A stretch of 64,000 nucleotides of DNA from Rhodoplanes sp963840055. GTDB lineage: Bacteria > Pseudomonadota > Alphaproteobacteria > Rhizobiales > Xanthobacteraceae. Where the stretch lies: contig CAWIXM010000013.1 of the NCBI GenBank assembly GCA_963840055.1, positions 124,001-188,000 on the forward strand, in the 5' to 3' direction. Shown in pieces: positions 1 through 8,346 of this stretch (the stretch's first letter is position 1; each line of letters begins with the position of its first letter). Made by a program: the position numbers and the translations under genes. The notes beneath the pieces were generated by a model that had not been told where the DNA came from, searched no databases, and saw only the letters and a list, made by a program, of their open reading frames with translations.

Positions 1-1
1 C

Positions 2-241
2 CATGCGCTGATCGGTCATGTCTCGGCGGAAGCGGGCCACCGCGCGCTGCTCGATGCGCTCGACAAGAAGCCGCTGCTCGATTTTTCCATGCGGCTCGGC
101 GAAGCCTCGGGCGCGGCGCTAGCCGTGCCGATCCTGCGCGCGGCGCTCGCCTGCCACACCGGCATGGCGACCTTCGCCGAGGCCGGCGTGTCGGACCGAT
201 CGGACGGGGATCGATTGTCGGCCGCAGAGCCGAAGAGGTGA
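2..241 (+). CDS. cobT: Nicotinate-nucleotide--dimethylbenzimidazole phosphoribosyltransferase, C-terminal part
   Basis: This is the 3' end of a gene that begins before the window; 79 codons are visible up to the TGA at 239-241. The translated tail carries the typical CobT C-terminus, with RLGEASGAALAVPILRAA and then MATFAEAGVSD. CobT makes alpha-ribazole phosphate, the lower ligand of cobalamin, from nicotinate mononucleotide and dimethylbenzimidazole. It ends three bases before the stop of the convergent cobB, so the two genes meet tail to tail. The family assignment rests on the conserved tail only. Confidence 0.85.
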   Translation, partial: HALIGHVSAEAGHRALLDALDKKPLLDFSMRLGEASGAALAVPILRAALACHTGMATFAEAGVSDRSDGDRLSAAEPKR

Positions 242-244
242 GGG

Positions 245-1567
245 TTACCCCAGCCGCTCACCGGCGATGACGTGGAAGAACGTCCCGGTGACGCGTCCCC
301 GGCGGCCGCCGGTCTTTCCCAAGCGGCGGCCATTGCCGTCGAAGATGTCGGCCAGCGGGTCGTCATTGCCGGCTTCCACCAGGCTTGCGTAATGGAATTC
401 GTGCCCGCGGATTGTGTCGCCGGCCGGTCCGATCGGACTGTCGGCGATGAGCCGCGCCGCGCGATAGCCGAGATGCAGCCGACGTTGCGCAAAACTCGTT
501 GCGTGCCCGAGCAACCCGGCCATCGCGTGCCGCTCGCCCGCCGCTTCCTCGATGTATTCGCCCAGCGCCATGTAGCCGCCGCACTCGCCATGCACCGGCC
601 GCGTCTCGGCGAAGCGCGCGAGCCCCGCACGAAATTGGTGCGCGGCCGCCAGCTTGGCCGCATGCAGTTCGGGATAGCCGCCGGGCAGCCAGCAGCAATC
701 GCAGTGCTCGGGCGGCGCCTCATCGGCGAGCGGGGAAAAGGGAAAGATCTCGGCGCCGGCCCCGCGCCAGCCGGAAAGCAGATGCGGGTAGACGAAGGTG
801 AAGGCTGCGTCCGACGCGAGCGCGATGCGTTGGCCGGGCGGGGGGAGGGCGGGAGCGTTCGCGTGCGCCGCAATCGCGAGCGGGCCGGCCGCTTCGATCA
901 CCGCGTCGATATCGACATGGCTCTCGGCAAGAGAGGCGAGATGCGCCAGCCGCGCGTCAAGATCGGCGTACTCGCTCGCCTGCACGAGTCCGAGATGCCG
1001 TTCGGGCAAGGCAAGCGATTCATCGCGGGGAATGACGCCGAGCACCGGCACGCCCGCGGCCTGCATGGCTTCCGCCACCAAATTGCGATGGCGCTCGCTG
1101 CCCACGCGGTTGAGCAGAACGCCGGCGATGCGCACCGCCGGATCGTGCGCGCAAAAGCCGCGCGCCACCGCGGCGGCGGATTGCGATTGGCCGGCGACGT
1201 CGAGAATGAGCAGCACGGGAAGATGAAAGCGCGCGGCGAGATCGGCGGTTGCACCGCGCCGTCTCGGCGGTCCGGCAAGCCCGTCGAACAGGCCCAGCGC
1301 GCCTTCGATCACGAGCATCTCCGCGTCGCGCGCCGCCTCCGCAGCAAGCGCATCGAGAAGGTCGGGCGGCATCGCCCAACTGTCGAGATTGACACTCGGG
1401 CAGCCGGTCGCGGCGGCATGGAAGGCGGGATCGATGTAATCGGGGCCCGCCTTCGCCGACCGGACCACAACGCCGCGGCGCGCCAGCGCGGCGAGCAATG
1501 CGAGCGTCACCGTCGTCTTGCCGGCGCCCGAACGCGTTGCGGCGATGACAAGGCCGCGCGCAGTCAT
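245..1567 (-). CDS. cobB: Hydrogenobyrinic acid a,c-diamide synthase (CobB)
   Basis: Glutamine- and ATP-dependent amidation of the a and c side chains of hydrogenobyrinic acid, in the cytoplasm. The 440-residue length is normal. The N-terminus has a P-loop of the dethiobiotin-synthetase type (ATRSGAGKTT, about residues 9-19). The C-terminal half is a class I glutamine amidotransferase domain with the nucleophile Cys in HGECGGYMALG (about residues 326-336). The ATG at 1567 directly precedes the conserved P-loop segment. It is convergent with cobT. A 220-bp repeat-bearing gap separates it from the upstream same-strand gene cobA, so transcription may not be continuous from cobA. Confidence 0.95.
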   Translation of the reverse strand: MTARGLVIAATRSGAGKTTVTLALLAALARRGVVVRSAKAGPDYIDPAFHAAATGCPSVNLDSWAMPPDLLDALAAEAARDAEMLVIEGALGLFDGLAGPPRRRGATADLAARFHLPVLLILDVAGQSQSAAAVARGFCAHDPAVRIAGVLLNRVGSERHRNLVAEAMQAAGVPVLGVIPRDESLALPERHLGLVQASEYADLDARLAHLASLAESHVDIDAVIEAAGPLAIAAHANAPALPPPGQRIALASDAAFTFVYPHLLSGWRGAGAEIFPFSPLADEAPPEHCDCCWLPGGYPELHAAKLAAAHQFRAGLARFAETRPVHGECGGYMALGEYIEEAAGERHAMAGLLGHATSFAQRRLHLGYRAARLIADSPIGPAGDTIRGHEFHYASLVEAGNDDPLADIFDGNGRRLGKTGGRRGRVTGTFFHVIAGERLG

Positions 1568-1600
1568 GCGCTGCCCGGCGGGCTTACTTGGATAAGGTCT

Positions 1601-1743
1601 CTACCTCCCCCCTTGAGGGGGAGAGCCTGCCCTCGGGCCACGACCCGAGGGTCGGATCGCGAAGCGATCCGGGAGGGGGGTGCCTGCCTTTGTTTTCTTG
1701 CACAAAGATACCCCCCACCCTCCCCCGCAAGGGGGGAGGGAGG
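1601..1743. repeat. GC-rich palindromic repeat cluster between cobB and cobA
   Basis: Three hairpins lie in a row: CTCCCC/GGGGAG around 1604-1622, CCTCGGG/CCCGAGG at 1631-1650 and GGATCGC/GCGATCC at 1654-1670. A further C-rich/G-rich palindrome follows at 1711-1740. The same type of sequence recurs at 11.6, 12.5, 21.0, 25.4, 45.8 and 60.6 kb, so it is a dispersed element and not a site specific to cobB. It could also act as a bidirectional transcription barrier, but no clear T-tract follows. Confidence 0.75.
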
Positions 1744-1787
1744 AAAAGACATGTCGACCGGGCGAATATGCACCAAGCTCGCCATCC

Positions 1788-2600
1788 CTACGAAGTTTTT
1801 CGTTCTGTCGAGGCGACAGGTGTGAACCCCAATAGCCGCTCGCGCGCCGCAACGATGTCGCCGACGATCACGATGGCCGGCGGCTCGATCTGCGCGTCGG
1901 CAACTTCGGCGGCGATGCGTCCGAGCGTCGAGATGACGATGCGTTCCTCGGCGAGCGTCGCCGAAGCGATCACGGCGGCCGGCGTGTGCGGCGCCAAGCC
2001 GCCGCTCATCAGCGCGTCCGCGATTTCGCCCAGGCGATGCATCGCCATGTAGATCACGATCGGCTGTCCGGTACGCGCGAGCGGGCCCCAGTCGAAGTGC
2101 TCGTCCTCGCCGTGGCCGGTCGCGAAAATCACTGCGCGATTGACGCCGCGGAGCGTGGCTGGAATCGCCGCCCGCGACAGCGCTGCTAGCCCCGCGGTCA
2201 CGCCGGGGATCACGCGGAACGGGACGCCAGCCGCGGCGAGCGCCGTTGCTTCCTCGCCGCCGCGCCCGAACACGAAAGGATCGCCGCCCTTGAGCCGCAG
2301 CACCCGCTCGCCGCCGCGCGCGAGTTCGATCAGCCGCTGGCTGATGTCCGCTTGCAGCGCCGAGGGCCTGCCGCCGCGCTTGCCGGCGAATTCGAGCCGC
2401 GCCTGCTCGCCGGCGAGCGCCAGCACGCGGCGATCAACCAGCGCGTCATGCACGACGACATCGGCCTGGGCGAGCCCGGCAAGGGCATCGAGCGTAAGCA
2501 GGCCGGGGTCGCCCGGGCCGGCGCCGGCGAGCCAGACATGGCCGGGCGCGAGAACGGGAACGCCGGTCCGCCGAGCGGCAATGGCGGAGTAGGAGGTCAT
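1788..2600 (-). CDS. cobA: Uroporphyrinogen-III C-methyltransferase (SUMT)
   Basis: SAM-dependent methylation of uroporphyrinogen III at C2 and C7 to precorrin-2, the branch point to cobalamin and siroheme. The protein is a stand-alone tetrapyrrole methylase of about 270 residues, with the family's N-terminal glycine motif GAGPGDPGLLTLDAL and the region KGGDPFVFGRGGEE. There is no CysG dehydrogenase domain, so it is the CobA type. ATG at 2600 is preferred over the in-frame GTG at 2603. The start region is divergent from cbiD with only about 50 bp between the starts, so both promoters must lie in or next to coding sequence. Confidence 0.95.
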   Translation of the reverse strand: MTSYSAIAARRTGVPVLAPGHVWLAGAGPGDPGLLTLDALAGLAQADVVVHDALVDRRVLALAGEQARLEFAGKRGGRPSALQADISQRLIELARGGERVLRLKGGDPFVFGRGGEEATALAAAGVPFRVIPGVTAGLAALSRAAIPATLRGVNRAVIFATGHGEDEHFDWGPLARTGQPIVIYMAMHRLGEIADALMSGGLAPHTPAAVIASATLAEERIVISTLGRIAAEVADAQIEPPAIVIVGDIVAARERLLGFTPVASTERKTS

Positions 2601-2653
2601 CACCGCGCGCTCCCATCGTGACGGCGCTTGGCGGGCGGACTATACGCATCGAC

Positions 2654-3778
2654 ATGGTCACGCAAGAACGTCCCCTGCGCCGTGGCTGGACCACCGGCGC
2701 CTGCGCTGCCGCCGCCGCCAAGGCGGCCTATGCCGCCTTGCTCACCGGCGAGTTTCCCGACCCGGTGGAGGTGACGCTGCCGCGCGGCGAGCGGCCATCC
2801 TTCGCGCTCGCGCTTACTCGTAAGGAGGAAGGCGCGGCGACCGCCGGCATTGTCAAAGACGCCGGCGACGATCCCGACGTGACGCATGGCGCCGTGGTGA
2901 TGGCGACGGTGCGCCCCGCCGCGGCGGGCAACGGCGTCACGTTCCGCGCGGGCGAAGGCGTCGGCACGGTGACACGGCCGGGCCTTCCGGTTCCGCCGGG
3001 CGAACCGGCTATCAACCCCGCGCCGCGCCAGATGATCCGTGACGCCATTGCCGAGGTCGCTGCCGTGGCCGGCGGGCAGGGAGATGTGGAGGTCGAGATC
3101 GCGATCCCCGGCGGTGAAGCGCTTGCGGCGAAAACGCTCAACGGCCGCCTCGGTATCATCGGCGGCTTGTCGATCCTCGGCACGACCGGCATCGTCGTGC
3201 CGTATTCGTGCTCGGCCTGGATCCATTCGATCCATCGCGGCATCGATGTCGCCCGCGCGATCGGCCTCACCCACATCGCCGGGGCGACCGGCGCGACCTC
3301 CGAAGCCGCCGTGCAGAAGCTGCACGATCTGCCGGAGACGGCGCTGATAGACATGGGCGACTTCGTCGGCGGCATGCTCAAATATGTCCGCGCGCACCCG
3401 GTGCCGCGCGTCACCATTGCCGGCGGCGTCGCCAAGATGACCAAGCTCGCGCAGGGACTGCTCGATCTGCATTCCAAGCGCGGCGCGGTCGATCTCGCCG
3501 CGCTCGCGACCTTGGCGGAGAGTGCGGGCGCTTCGGATGCTTTGCGTGCGCGCATCCTTGCCGCCAACACCGCGGCCGAAGCCTTCGCGCATGCGCAAGC
3601 CGAAGGGATCGCGCTCGGCGATGCAGTTGCGCGCGCAGCGCAACACGCAGCGCTCCGCGTGGTCGCGGGCAGCGACATCGCGATCGAGATCGTGCTGTTC
3701 GATCGCGGCGGCGGCCTGGCCGGGCATGCGCCTTTTTTCTCCGCTCACGGCGCGCCTCCGCGGAACCTGCGGCGATAA
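2654..3778 (+). CDS. cbiD: Cobalt-precorrin-5B C1-methyltransferase-type protein (CbiD)
   Basis: CbiD methylates C1 during ring contraction chemistry. The conserved N-terminus LRRGWTTGACAAAAAKAA starts a few codons after the ATG at 2654; an in-frame GTG at 2618 would add 12 unconserved residues. About 374 residues is the usual family length. CbiD is the anaerobic-pathway counterpart of CobF, yet it sits among oxygen-dependent pathway genes (cobG, cobN), and no cobF is seen here. It is one of few plus-strand genes inside a minus-strand block. Its 3' end overlaps the convergent cobM by 34 bp (3745-3778). A role replacing CobF is inferred. Confidence 0.92.
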   Translation: MVTQERPLRRGWTTGACAAAAAKAAYAALLTGEFPDPVEVTLPRGERPSFALALTRKEEGAATAGIVKDAGDDPDVTHGAVVMATVRPAAAGNGVTFRAGEGVGTVTRPGLPVPPGEPAINPAPRQMIRDAIAEVAAVAGGQGDVEVEIAIPGGEALAAKTLNGRLGIIGGLSILGTTGIVVPYSCSAWIHSIHRGIDVARAIGLTHIAGATGATSEAAVQKLHDLPETALIDMGDFVGGMLKYVRAHPVPRVTIAGGVAKMTKLAQGLLDLHSKRGAVDLAALATLAESAGASDALRARILAANTAAEAFAHAQAEGIALGDAVARAAQHAALRVVAGSDIAIEIVLFDRGGGLAGHAPFFSAHGAPPRNLRR

Positions 3779-4506
3779 TCGGGGTCGTAGAGCGCGCTTT
3801 CGCGGAAATCCTCCGCGGCAAGCGCGCGGCCGATCAGGATCACCGCCGTGCGTTCGATTGGCTGCGCCGATAGCCGCTCAGCGATGTCGGAGAGCGCGCC
3901 GCGCACGATGCGCTGGTCGGGCCAGCTCGCGCGCTCGATGACGACGGCCGGGCAGTCTGCGCCATAGAACGGCAGGAGCTGCTCGACGATCCTGTCGATC
4001 GCATGGATGGCGAGATGAATGACGAGCGTCGCGCCGGTCGCAGCGAAGGCGGACAGCGTCTCTCGCTCCGGCATGCGCGAGGCGCGGCCCGGCACCCGCG
4101 TGAGCACGACGCTCTGCGCGACCTCCGGCACGGTCAGCTCGCGGCCGACCGCGGCTGCCGCGGCGGCGAAGGCCGGCACGCCGGGCGTGAGCGTATAGGG
4201 TATGTTGCTCCGTTCGAGCCGGCGGATTTGTTCGGCGAGCGCGCTGAAGACGGAGAGATCGCCGGAATGGAGCCGCGCCACGTCGAGGCCTTGCGCGTGC
4301 GCTGTGATATATTCCGCCTCGATCTCGTCGAGCGACATCGGCGCGGTATCGACGATGCGCGCGCCCGCAGGGCAATGCGCCAGCAATTCCGGCGGCACGA
4401 TCGAGCCGGCATAAAGACAGACCGGACAGCGCGCGAGGAGATCGCGCCCGCGCACCGTGATGAGGTCGGCCGCGCCCGGCCCCGCGCCGATGAAATGCAC
4501 CGTCAC
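3745..4506 (-). CDS. cobM: Precorrin-4 C11-methyltransferase
   Basis: SAM-dependent methylation of precorrin-4 at C11, giving precorrin-5. The 253-residue protein has the tetrapyrrole-methylase N-terminus VHFIGAGPGAADLITVRG and the subfamily-typical segment VCLYAGSIVPPELLAHCP. The start is GTG at 4506, which overlaps the cobE stop as GTGA (4503-4506), a sign of translational coupling in a cobL-cobE-cobM operon. Its last 34 bp overlap the 3' end of cbiD on the other strand. Confidence 0.95.
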   Translation of the reverse strand: MTVHFIGAGPGAADLITVRGRDLLARCPVCLYAGSIVPPELLAHCPAGARIVDTAPMSLDEIEAEYITAHAQGLDVARLHSGDLSVFSALAEQIRRLERSNIPYTLTPGVPAFAAAAAAVGRELTVPEVAQSVVLTRVPGRASRMPERETLSAFAATGATLVIHLAIHAIDRIVEQLLPFYGADCPAVVIERASWPDQRIVRGALSDIAERLSAQPIERTAVILIGRALAAEDFRESALYDPDYRRRFRGGAP

Positions 4507-4889
4507 GGCGTGACTCCCGTCTCGGCAAGCGCGCAGGTCGCCGGGCCGACGACGATGCGGGAGGCGATGAGCCGCGCCGCCACTCCGCCCGCGGCGAGCG
4601 CGGCGGCTTCCGCGACCGACGGCACGCCGGCAAAAGCGATAACACGGTCGGAATGCGTCATGGTGCGCGCGCCGGCGGCTTCGAGATCACTCTGCGGCAC
4701 CAGCACCAGCGGCACGCCGCGCGCGATCGCGGCGTCCATGATGCCGCGCTCAGCGCCCTTGAAGGCCGGCGTGGCGATGATCCCGAGCCTGTCGCCGCCG
4801 AGGCCGGCGCGGGCGAGCGCGGCGGCGATCACGGCGTCGATCTCCGCCGCCGACGCGCCCTTGCGGCATCCTACCCCGGCGACGATCAT
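4503..4889 (-). CDS. cobE: Cobalamin biosynthesis protein CobE (CbiG C-terminal family)
   Basis: A small protein of about 128 residues that matches the C-terminal domain of CbiG. In aerobic-pathway organisms it stands alone as CobE. The conserved start VAGVGCRKGASAAEI is visible. ATG at 4889 makes an ATGA overlap with the cobL stop and fits the family N-terminus; an ATG six codons upstream (4907) is the alternative. Its biochemical role is not well defined in the family. Its place between cobL and cobM supports involvement in mid-pathway corrin methylation. Confidence 0.85.
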   Translation of the reverse strand: MIVAGVGCRKGASAAEIDAVIAAALARAGLGGDRLGIIATPAFKGAERGIMDAAIARGVPLVLVPQSDLEAAGARTMTHSDRVIAFAGVPSVAEAAALAAGGVAARLIASRIVVGPATCALAETGVTP

Positions 4890-6133
4890 GGCTTGATCCA
4901 GGTCCATTGCGTGACCGGCATCGCCGGTCGCCAGCCCGTCTTGGTTCCGACGGCGTCGGCGCGCGCGATCGAGATGCGGACTAATTCGCCGCCAAGCGCG
5001 GCATGCCGCGCGATCAGCGCCGCCTCGGTTGCGAGCGTCACCGCGTTGACGACGAGACGCCCACCGGGCCGGAGCGCCGTGATGGCTGCGTCCAGCACAC
5101 CGGGGTCGCTCGCGCCGCCGCCGATGAAGATCGCGTCCGGCGTCGCGAGCCTTTCAAGCGCGCCCGGGGCCGTTGCCTCGATGACTTCGAGGCCCGGCAC
5201 GCCGAACGCTGCGGCGTTGCGGCGAATGCGCGCGGCGCGGTCGGCCCGCGCTTCGATCGCTGCCGCGCGCATGGACGGATCGGCCAGCATCCACTCGATG
5301 GCGATCGAGCCGCTGCCTGCGCCGATGTCCCACAGAAGTTCGCCGCGGCGCGGGCCGAGCGAGGACAACGTCACCGCGCGAATCTCGCGTTTGGTGATCT
5401 GGCCGTCGTGCTCGAACAAATGCTCAGGCAAGCCCGCTGCGCGGGCGAGCACGCGGGCGTCCGCTGCGGCAATCACCTCGATCGCCAACGTGTTGAGCGG
5501 ATCGACCGTGCCGAGACTGAAATTCTCTGCGGTCGTCGTGCGCACGTGTTCGCGCGGGCCGCCGAGCGCCTCCAACACGGTGAGCTTCGAACCGCCGAAG
5601 CCGGTCGCGGCGAGCAGGCGCGCCAACGCCGCCGGTCCATCGCCGTCGGAGGTGAGCGCGAGCACGCGCGCGCCGGGTTGCAGATGCGGGCGAATGAGAT
5701 CGAGCGCGCGCGCATGCAAGGACAGAACGATGGTGTCGGGCAACGCCCAGCCGAGCCGGGCGGCGGCGAGGCTGAAGGCGGACGGCGCAGGCACCGTCAC
5801 CGTCTCCTGCGGATCGACATGGCGCATCAGCACCGTGCCAACGCCATAGAAGAAGGGATCGCCGGAGGCGAGCACGCACACCGCACGGCCGCGCGCGGCC
5901 AGCACCTCCTCAATTCCGCGCTCGAACGGGCTCGGCCACGGCCGCGCCGCGCCGCGAATGAGCGCGCCAGCCAATTGCAGATGCCGCTTGCCGCCGAACA
6001 CGATTTCGGCGTTAGTAACAAGGCCGCGCGCGACCGGGCTGAGGCCGGCCGCCCCGTCTTCGCCGATCCCGACGATGGACAACCAGCGGCGCGGTGCGAC
6101 AATGTCCCGCCCGATCGGATCAGAGAGCGCCAT
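4886..6133 (-). CDS. cobL: Precorrin-6Y C5,15-methyltransferase (decarboxylating)
   Basis: A bifunctional enzyme that methylates C5 and C15 and decarboxylates the C12 acetate of precorrin-6B. The N-terminal CbiE-like tetrapyrrole methylase domain begins RWLSIVGIGEDG. The C-terminal CbiT-like Rossmann domain carries the SAM-binding motif LLWDIGAGSGSIAIEWM. About 415 residues is standard for the fusion. The ATG at 6133 is on the opposite strand of the same CATG (6131-6134) that starts cobK, so the two divergent genes overlap at their start codons. The reading frame stays open upstream, but the family N-terminus supports this start. Confidence 0.95.
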   Translation of the reverse strand: MALSDPIGRDIVAPRRWLSIVGIGEDGAAGLSPVARGLVTNAEIVFGGKRHLQLAGALIRGAARPWPSPFERGIEEVLAARGRAVCVLASGDPFFYGVGTVLMRHVDPQETVTVPAPSAFSLAAARLGWALPDTIVLSLHARALDLIRPHLQPGARVLALTSDGDGPAALARLLAATGFGGSKLTVLEALGGPREHVRTTTAENFSLGTVDPLNTLAIEVIAAADARVLARAAGLPEHLFEHDGQITKREIRAVTLSSLGPRRGELLWDIGAGSGSIAIEWMLADPSMRAAAIEARADRAARIRRNAAAFGVPGLEVIEATAPGALERLATPDAIFIGGGASDPGVLDAAITALRPGGRLVVNAVTLATEAALIARHAALGGELVRISIARADAVGTKTGWRPAMPVTQWTWIKP

Positions 6134-6896
6134 GCCAAACGTCCTCATTCTCGGCGGCACGATGGAGGGGCGGCGTCTCGCCGAGCGTCTTGCCGGCCGC
6201 AGCGACCTTGCCGTCACGCTCTCGCTTGCCGGCCGCACCGCTCACCCCGCAGCGCTGCCGGTTCCGGTGCGGAGCGGCGGTTTCGGCGGCGTTGCAGGGC
6301 TTGTCGATTATCTCAAGGCAGAGCGCATCGACGCGCTGATCGATGCGACGCACCCCTATGCTGCTGTCATCTCCGCCAATGCCGCGCAAGCCGCCCGGAT
6401 TACCGGCGTGCCGCTGCTTGCGCTCCGCCGGCAATCCTGGGCGAAAGTCGATGGCGATCGCTGGACCGAAGTCGCCGACATGAACGAGGCGGTGCACGCG
6501 CTCGGCGACAAACCGCGCCGGGTCTTTCTCGCCCTCGGACGCAAGGAGGTCGCGCCGTTCGCGCAAGCGCCCCAGCATCATTATCTCGTGCGCAGCGTCG
6601 ATCCGATCGATCCGCCGCTGGCCGTTCCGCATGCCGAATACATTCGCGCGCGTGGACCGTTCAGCGAAGACGACGAGCGGGCGCTTCTTGCCGACCGCGG
6701 CATCGAGGTGATCGTTTCGAAGAACAGCGGCGGGAGCGCGACCTACGGCAAGATCGCCGCCGCGCGCGCGCTCGGAATTGGCGTGATCGTGCTGCGCCGG
6801 CCGACGCTGCCCGATGTCCCGTCGGTTGAAACGCTGGATGCGGCGCTTGCTTGGCTCGATCATGCGCTCGCTCCGCAGGCCGCGCGCGGCGTATAG
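6132..6896 (+). CDS. cobK: Precorrin-6A reductase
   Basis: NADPH-dependent reduction of the precorrin-6A macrocycle to precorrin-6B. The 254-residue protein has the usual N-terminus MPNVLILGGTMEGRRLAERL and the C-terminal region with SKNSGGSATYGKIAAARALG. The start at 6132 is fixed by this N-terminus; the upstream frame is only an antisense shadow of cobL. Its ribosome binding site and any promoter must lie inside cobL on the other strand. The 3' end overlaps the convergent cobJ by 37 bp (6860-6896). Confidence 0.95.
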   Translation: MPNVLILGGTMEGRRLAERLAGRSDLAVTLSLAGRTAHPAALPVPVRSGGFGGVAGLVDYLKAERIDALIDATHPYAAVISANAAQAARITGVPLLALRRQSWAKVDGDRWTEVADMNEAVHALGDKPRRVFLALGRKEVAPFAQAPQHHYLVRSVDPIDPPLAVPHAEYIRARGPFSEDDERALLADRGIEVIVSKNSGGSATYGKIAAARALGIGVIVLRRPTLPDVPSVETLDAALAWLDHALAPQAARGV

Positions 6897-7624
6897 ACCA
6901 GCGGTTGACGGCCCGGGCGCGCGATCACGCGCGTTTCGGCCGAGCCGACAATAATTAGGGTCGCCATATCGGCTGCGCTCGGGTCGGCCGCCGCGAGCGC
7001 TGTCACGATGATCTCCTCGTCAGGCCGGCCGACGGCGCGGCCAAACACGACGGGAGTCGTCGCCGGAAGAAGCCGCCGCAGGCGTTCCAGCGCTGCGCCA
7101 AGCTGCCAGGGGCGGGCACGCGAGACCGGATTATAAAGAGCAAGGACGAATCCGGCGCCGGCCGCGGCGTCGAGCCGGCGCTCGATCAGCTCCCACGATT
7201 TGAGATTGTCCGACAGCGAAAGCGCGCAGAAGTCGTGGCCGAGCGGCGCGCCGATCCGGGCCGCGACCGCGAGCATCGCGGTGATGCCGGGCACGATCGT
7301 CAGATCGAGTTCGCGCCATGCCACAGGCCCGCTCTCGATCTCACCGCACACCGCCGCCGCCATCGCAAACACGCCAGGATCGCCGCCCGAGACCAGGGCG
7401 ACGCTTGCTCCGCGCGCGGCATGGCCGAGCGCAGCGGCGGCGCGCGCGGTCTCCTCGCGATTGTCGGAGGCGTGCATTTCCTGGCCGGGCCGAACCGGCG
7501 CGCGCGCGAGATACGGACCGTAGCCGTAAAGCGCGTCCGCGGCGGCGAGCGCGTCGGCCGCTTCCGGCGTAAGCTGGCGTGCGTCGCCCGGTCCCAGTCC
7601 GACCACGGCGAGACGTCCGCTCAC
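6860..7624 (-). CDS. cobJ: Precorrin-3B C17-methyltransferase
   Basis: Methylates C17 of precorrin-3B and promotes ring contraction to precorrin-4. The protein starts with GTG at 7624 as VSGRLAVVGLGPGD, the family's glycine motif, and is 254 residues long. The GTG overlaps the cobI stop as GTGA (7621-7624). Other visible family segments are YGYGPYL and LVSGGDPGVFAMA. It is the last gene of the riboswitch-led DUF1636-cobW-cobN-cobG-cobH-cobI-cobJ operon. Confidence 0.95.
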   Translation of the reverse strand: MSGRLAVVGLGPGDARQLTPEAADALAAADALYGYGPYLARAPVRPGQEMHASDNREETARAAAALGHAARGASVALVSGGDPGVFAMAAAVCGEIESGPVAWRELDLTIVPGITAMLAVAARIGAPLGHDFCALSLSDNLKSWELIERRLDAAAGAGFVLALYNPVSRARPWQLGAALERLRRLLPATTPVVFGRAVGRPDEEIIVTALAAADPSAADMATLIIVGSAETRVIARPGRQPLVYTPRAACGASA

Positions 7625-8346
7625 GGGTCGAGCTCCCAGCCCGGCACCAGCACCAGGGCGAAATAGGGGGCGTCGTCGTCGGGCTTGTCGGCCATGCGGA
7701 CCATGACCGCACTTGCCATGGTGCCGCGCTCGACATAGATCGCGCGGTCGAAGCAGGCCGCCTGCATAAGCGCGCGGCGCACCTTGGGGAGATTGCGGCC
7801 GAGCTTCATCACCACGGCGGCGTCGGCCTCGGAAAGGCGCCGCGCCAGCTCGCTTTCCGGCAGCGTACCGGGCAGCACGACAAAAATGTCGTCGCCTTGC
7901 GCAATCGGCACGCCCGCCATCGACCAGCATCCCGACATGCCGGTGACGCCGGCGATGATTTCCGTCGCATAGCGGTCGGCGAGCCGCGTATGCAAATGCA
8001 TGTACGATCCATAGAACATGGGATCGCCTTCGGAGATCACCGCGACTGTGCGGCCGGCCTCGATATGGGCCGAGACCGCAGCTGCCGCCGCATCGAAGAA
8101 ATCGCGGATGGCATGACGATACTCGGCGCAATTTTTTGGAAGCTCTGTGGTCACCGGATAGAGCAGGGGCAGTTCCTCGACGCCGTTGCGCAGATGCTGC
8201 GCCACGATCGTCCGCGCATTGCCGAGGCGTCCCTCTTTGGCGAAATAGGCGACCACGTCGGCTTCAGCGAGCGCGCGCGCCGCCTTCAAGGTCAACAGCT
8301 CGGGATCCCCCGGTCCGACGCCGACGCCGATCAGCCGCCCGTTCAT
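7621..8346 (-). CDS. cobI: Precorrin-2 C20-methyltransferase
   Basis: SAM-dependent methylation of precorrin-2 at C20 to precorrin-3A. It is 241 residues long, with the N-terminus RLIGVGVGPGDPELLTLKAA and the family segment SEGDPMFYGSYMHLH. ATG at 8346 overlaps the cobH stop as ATGA, and the stop overlaps the cobJ GTG, so translation of cobH-cobI-cobJ is probably coupled. Confidence 0.95.
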   Translation of the reverse strand: MNGRLIGVGVGPGDPELLTLKAARALAEADVVAYFAKEGRLGNARTIVAQHLRNGVEELPLLYPVTTELPKNCAEYRHAIRDFFDAAAAAVSAHIEAGRTVAVISEGDPMFYGSYMHLHTRLADRYATEIIAGVTGMSGCWSMAGVPIAQGDDIFVVLPGTLPESELARRLSEADAAVVMKLGRNLPKVRRALMQAACFDRAIYVERGTMASAVMVRMADKPDDDAPYFALVLVPGWELDP

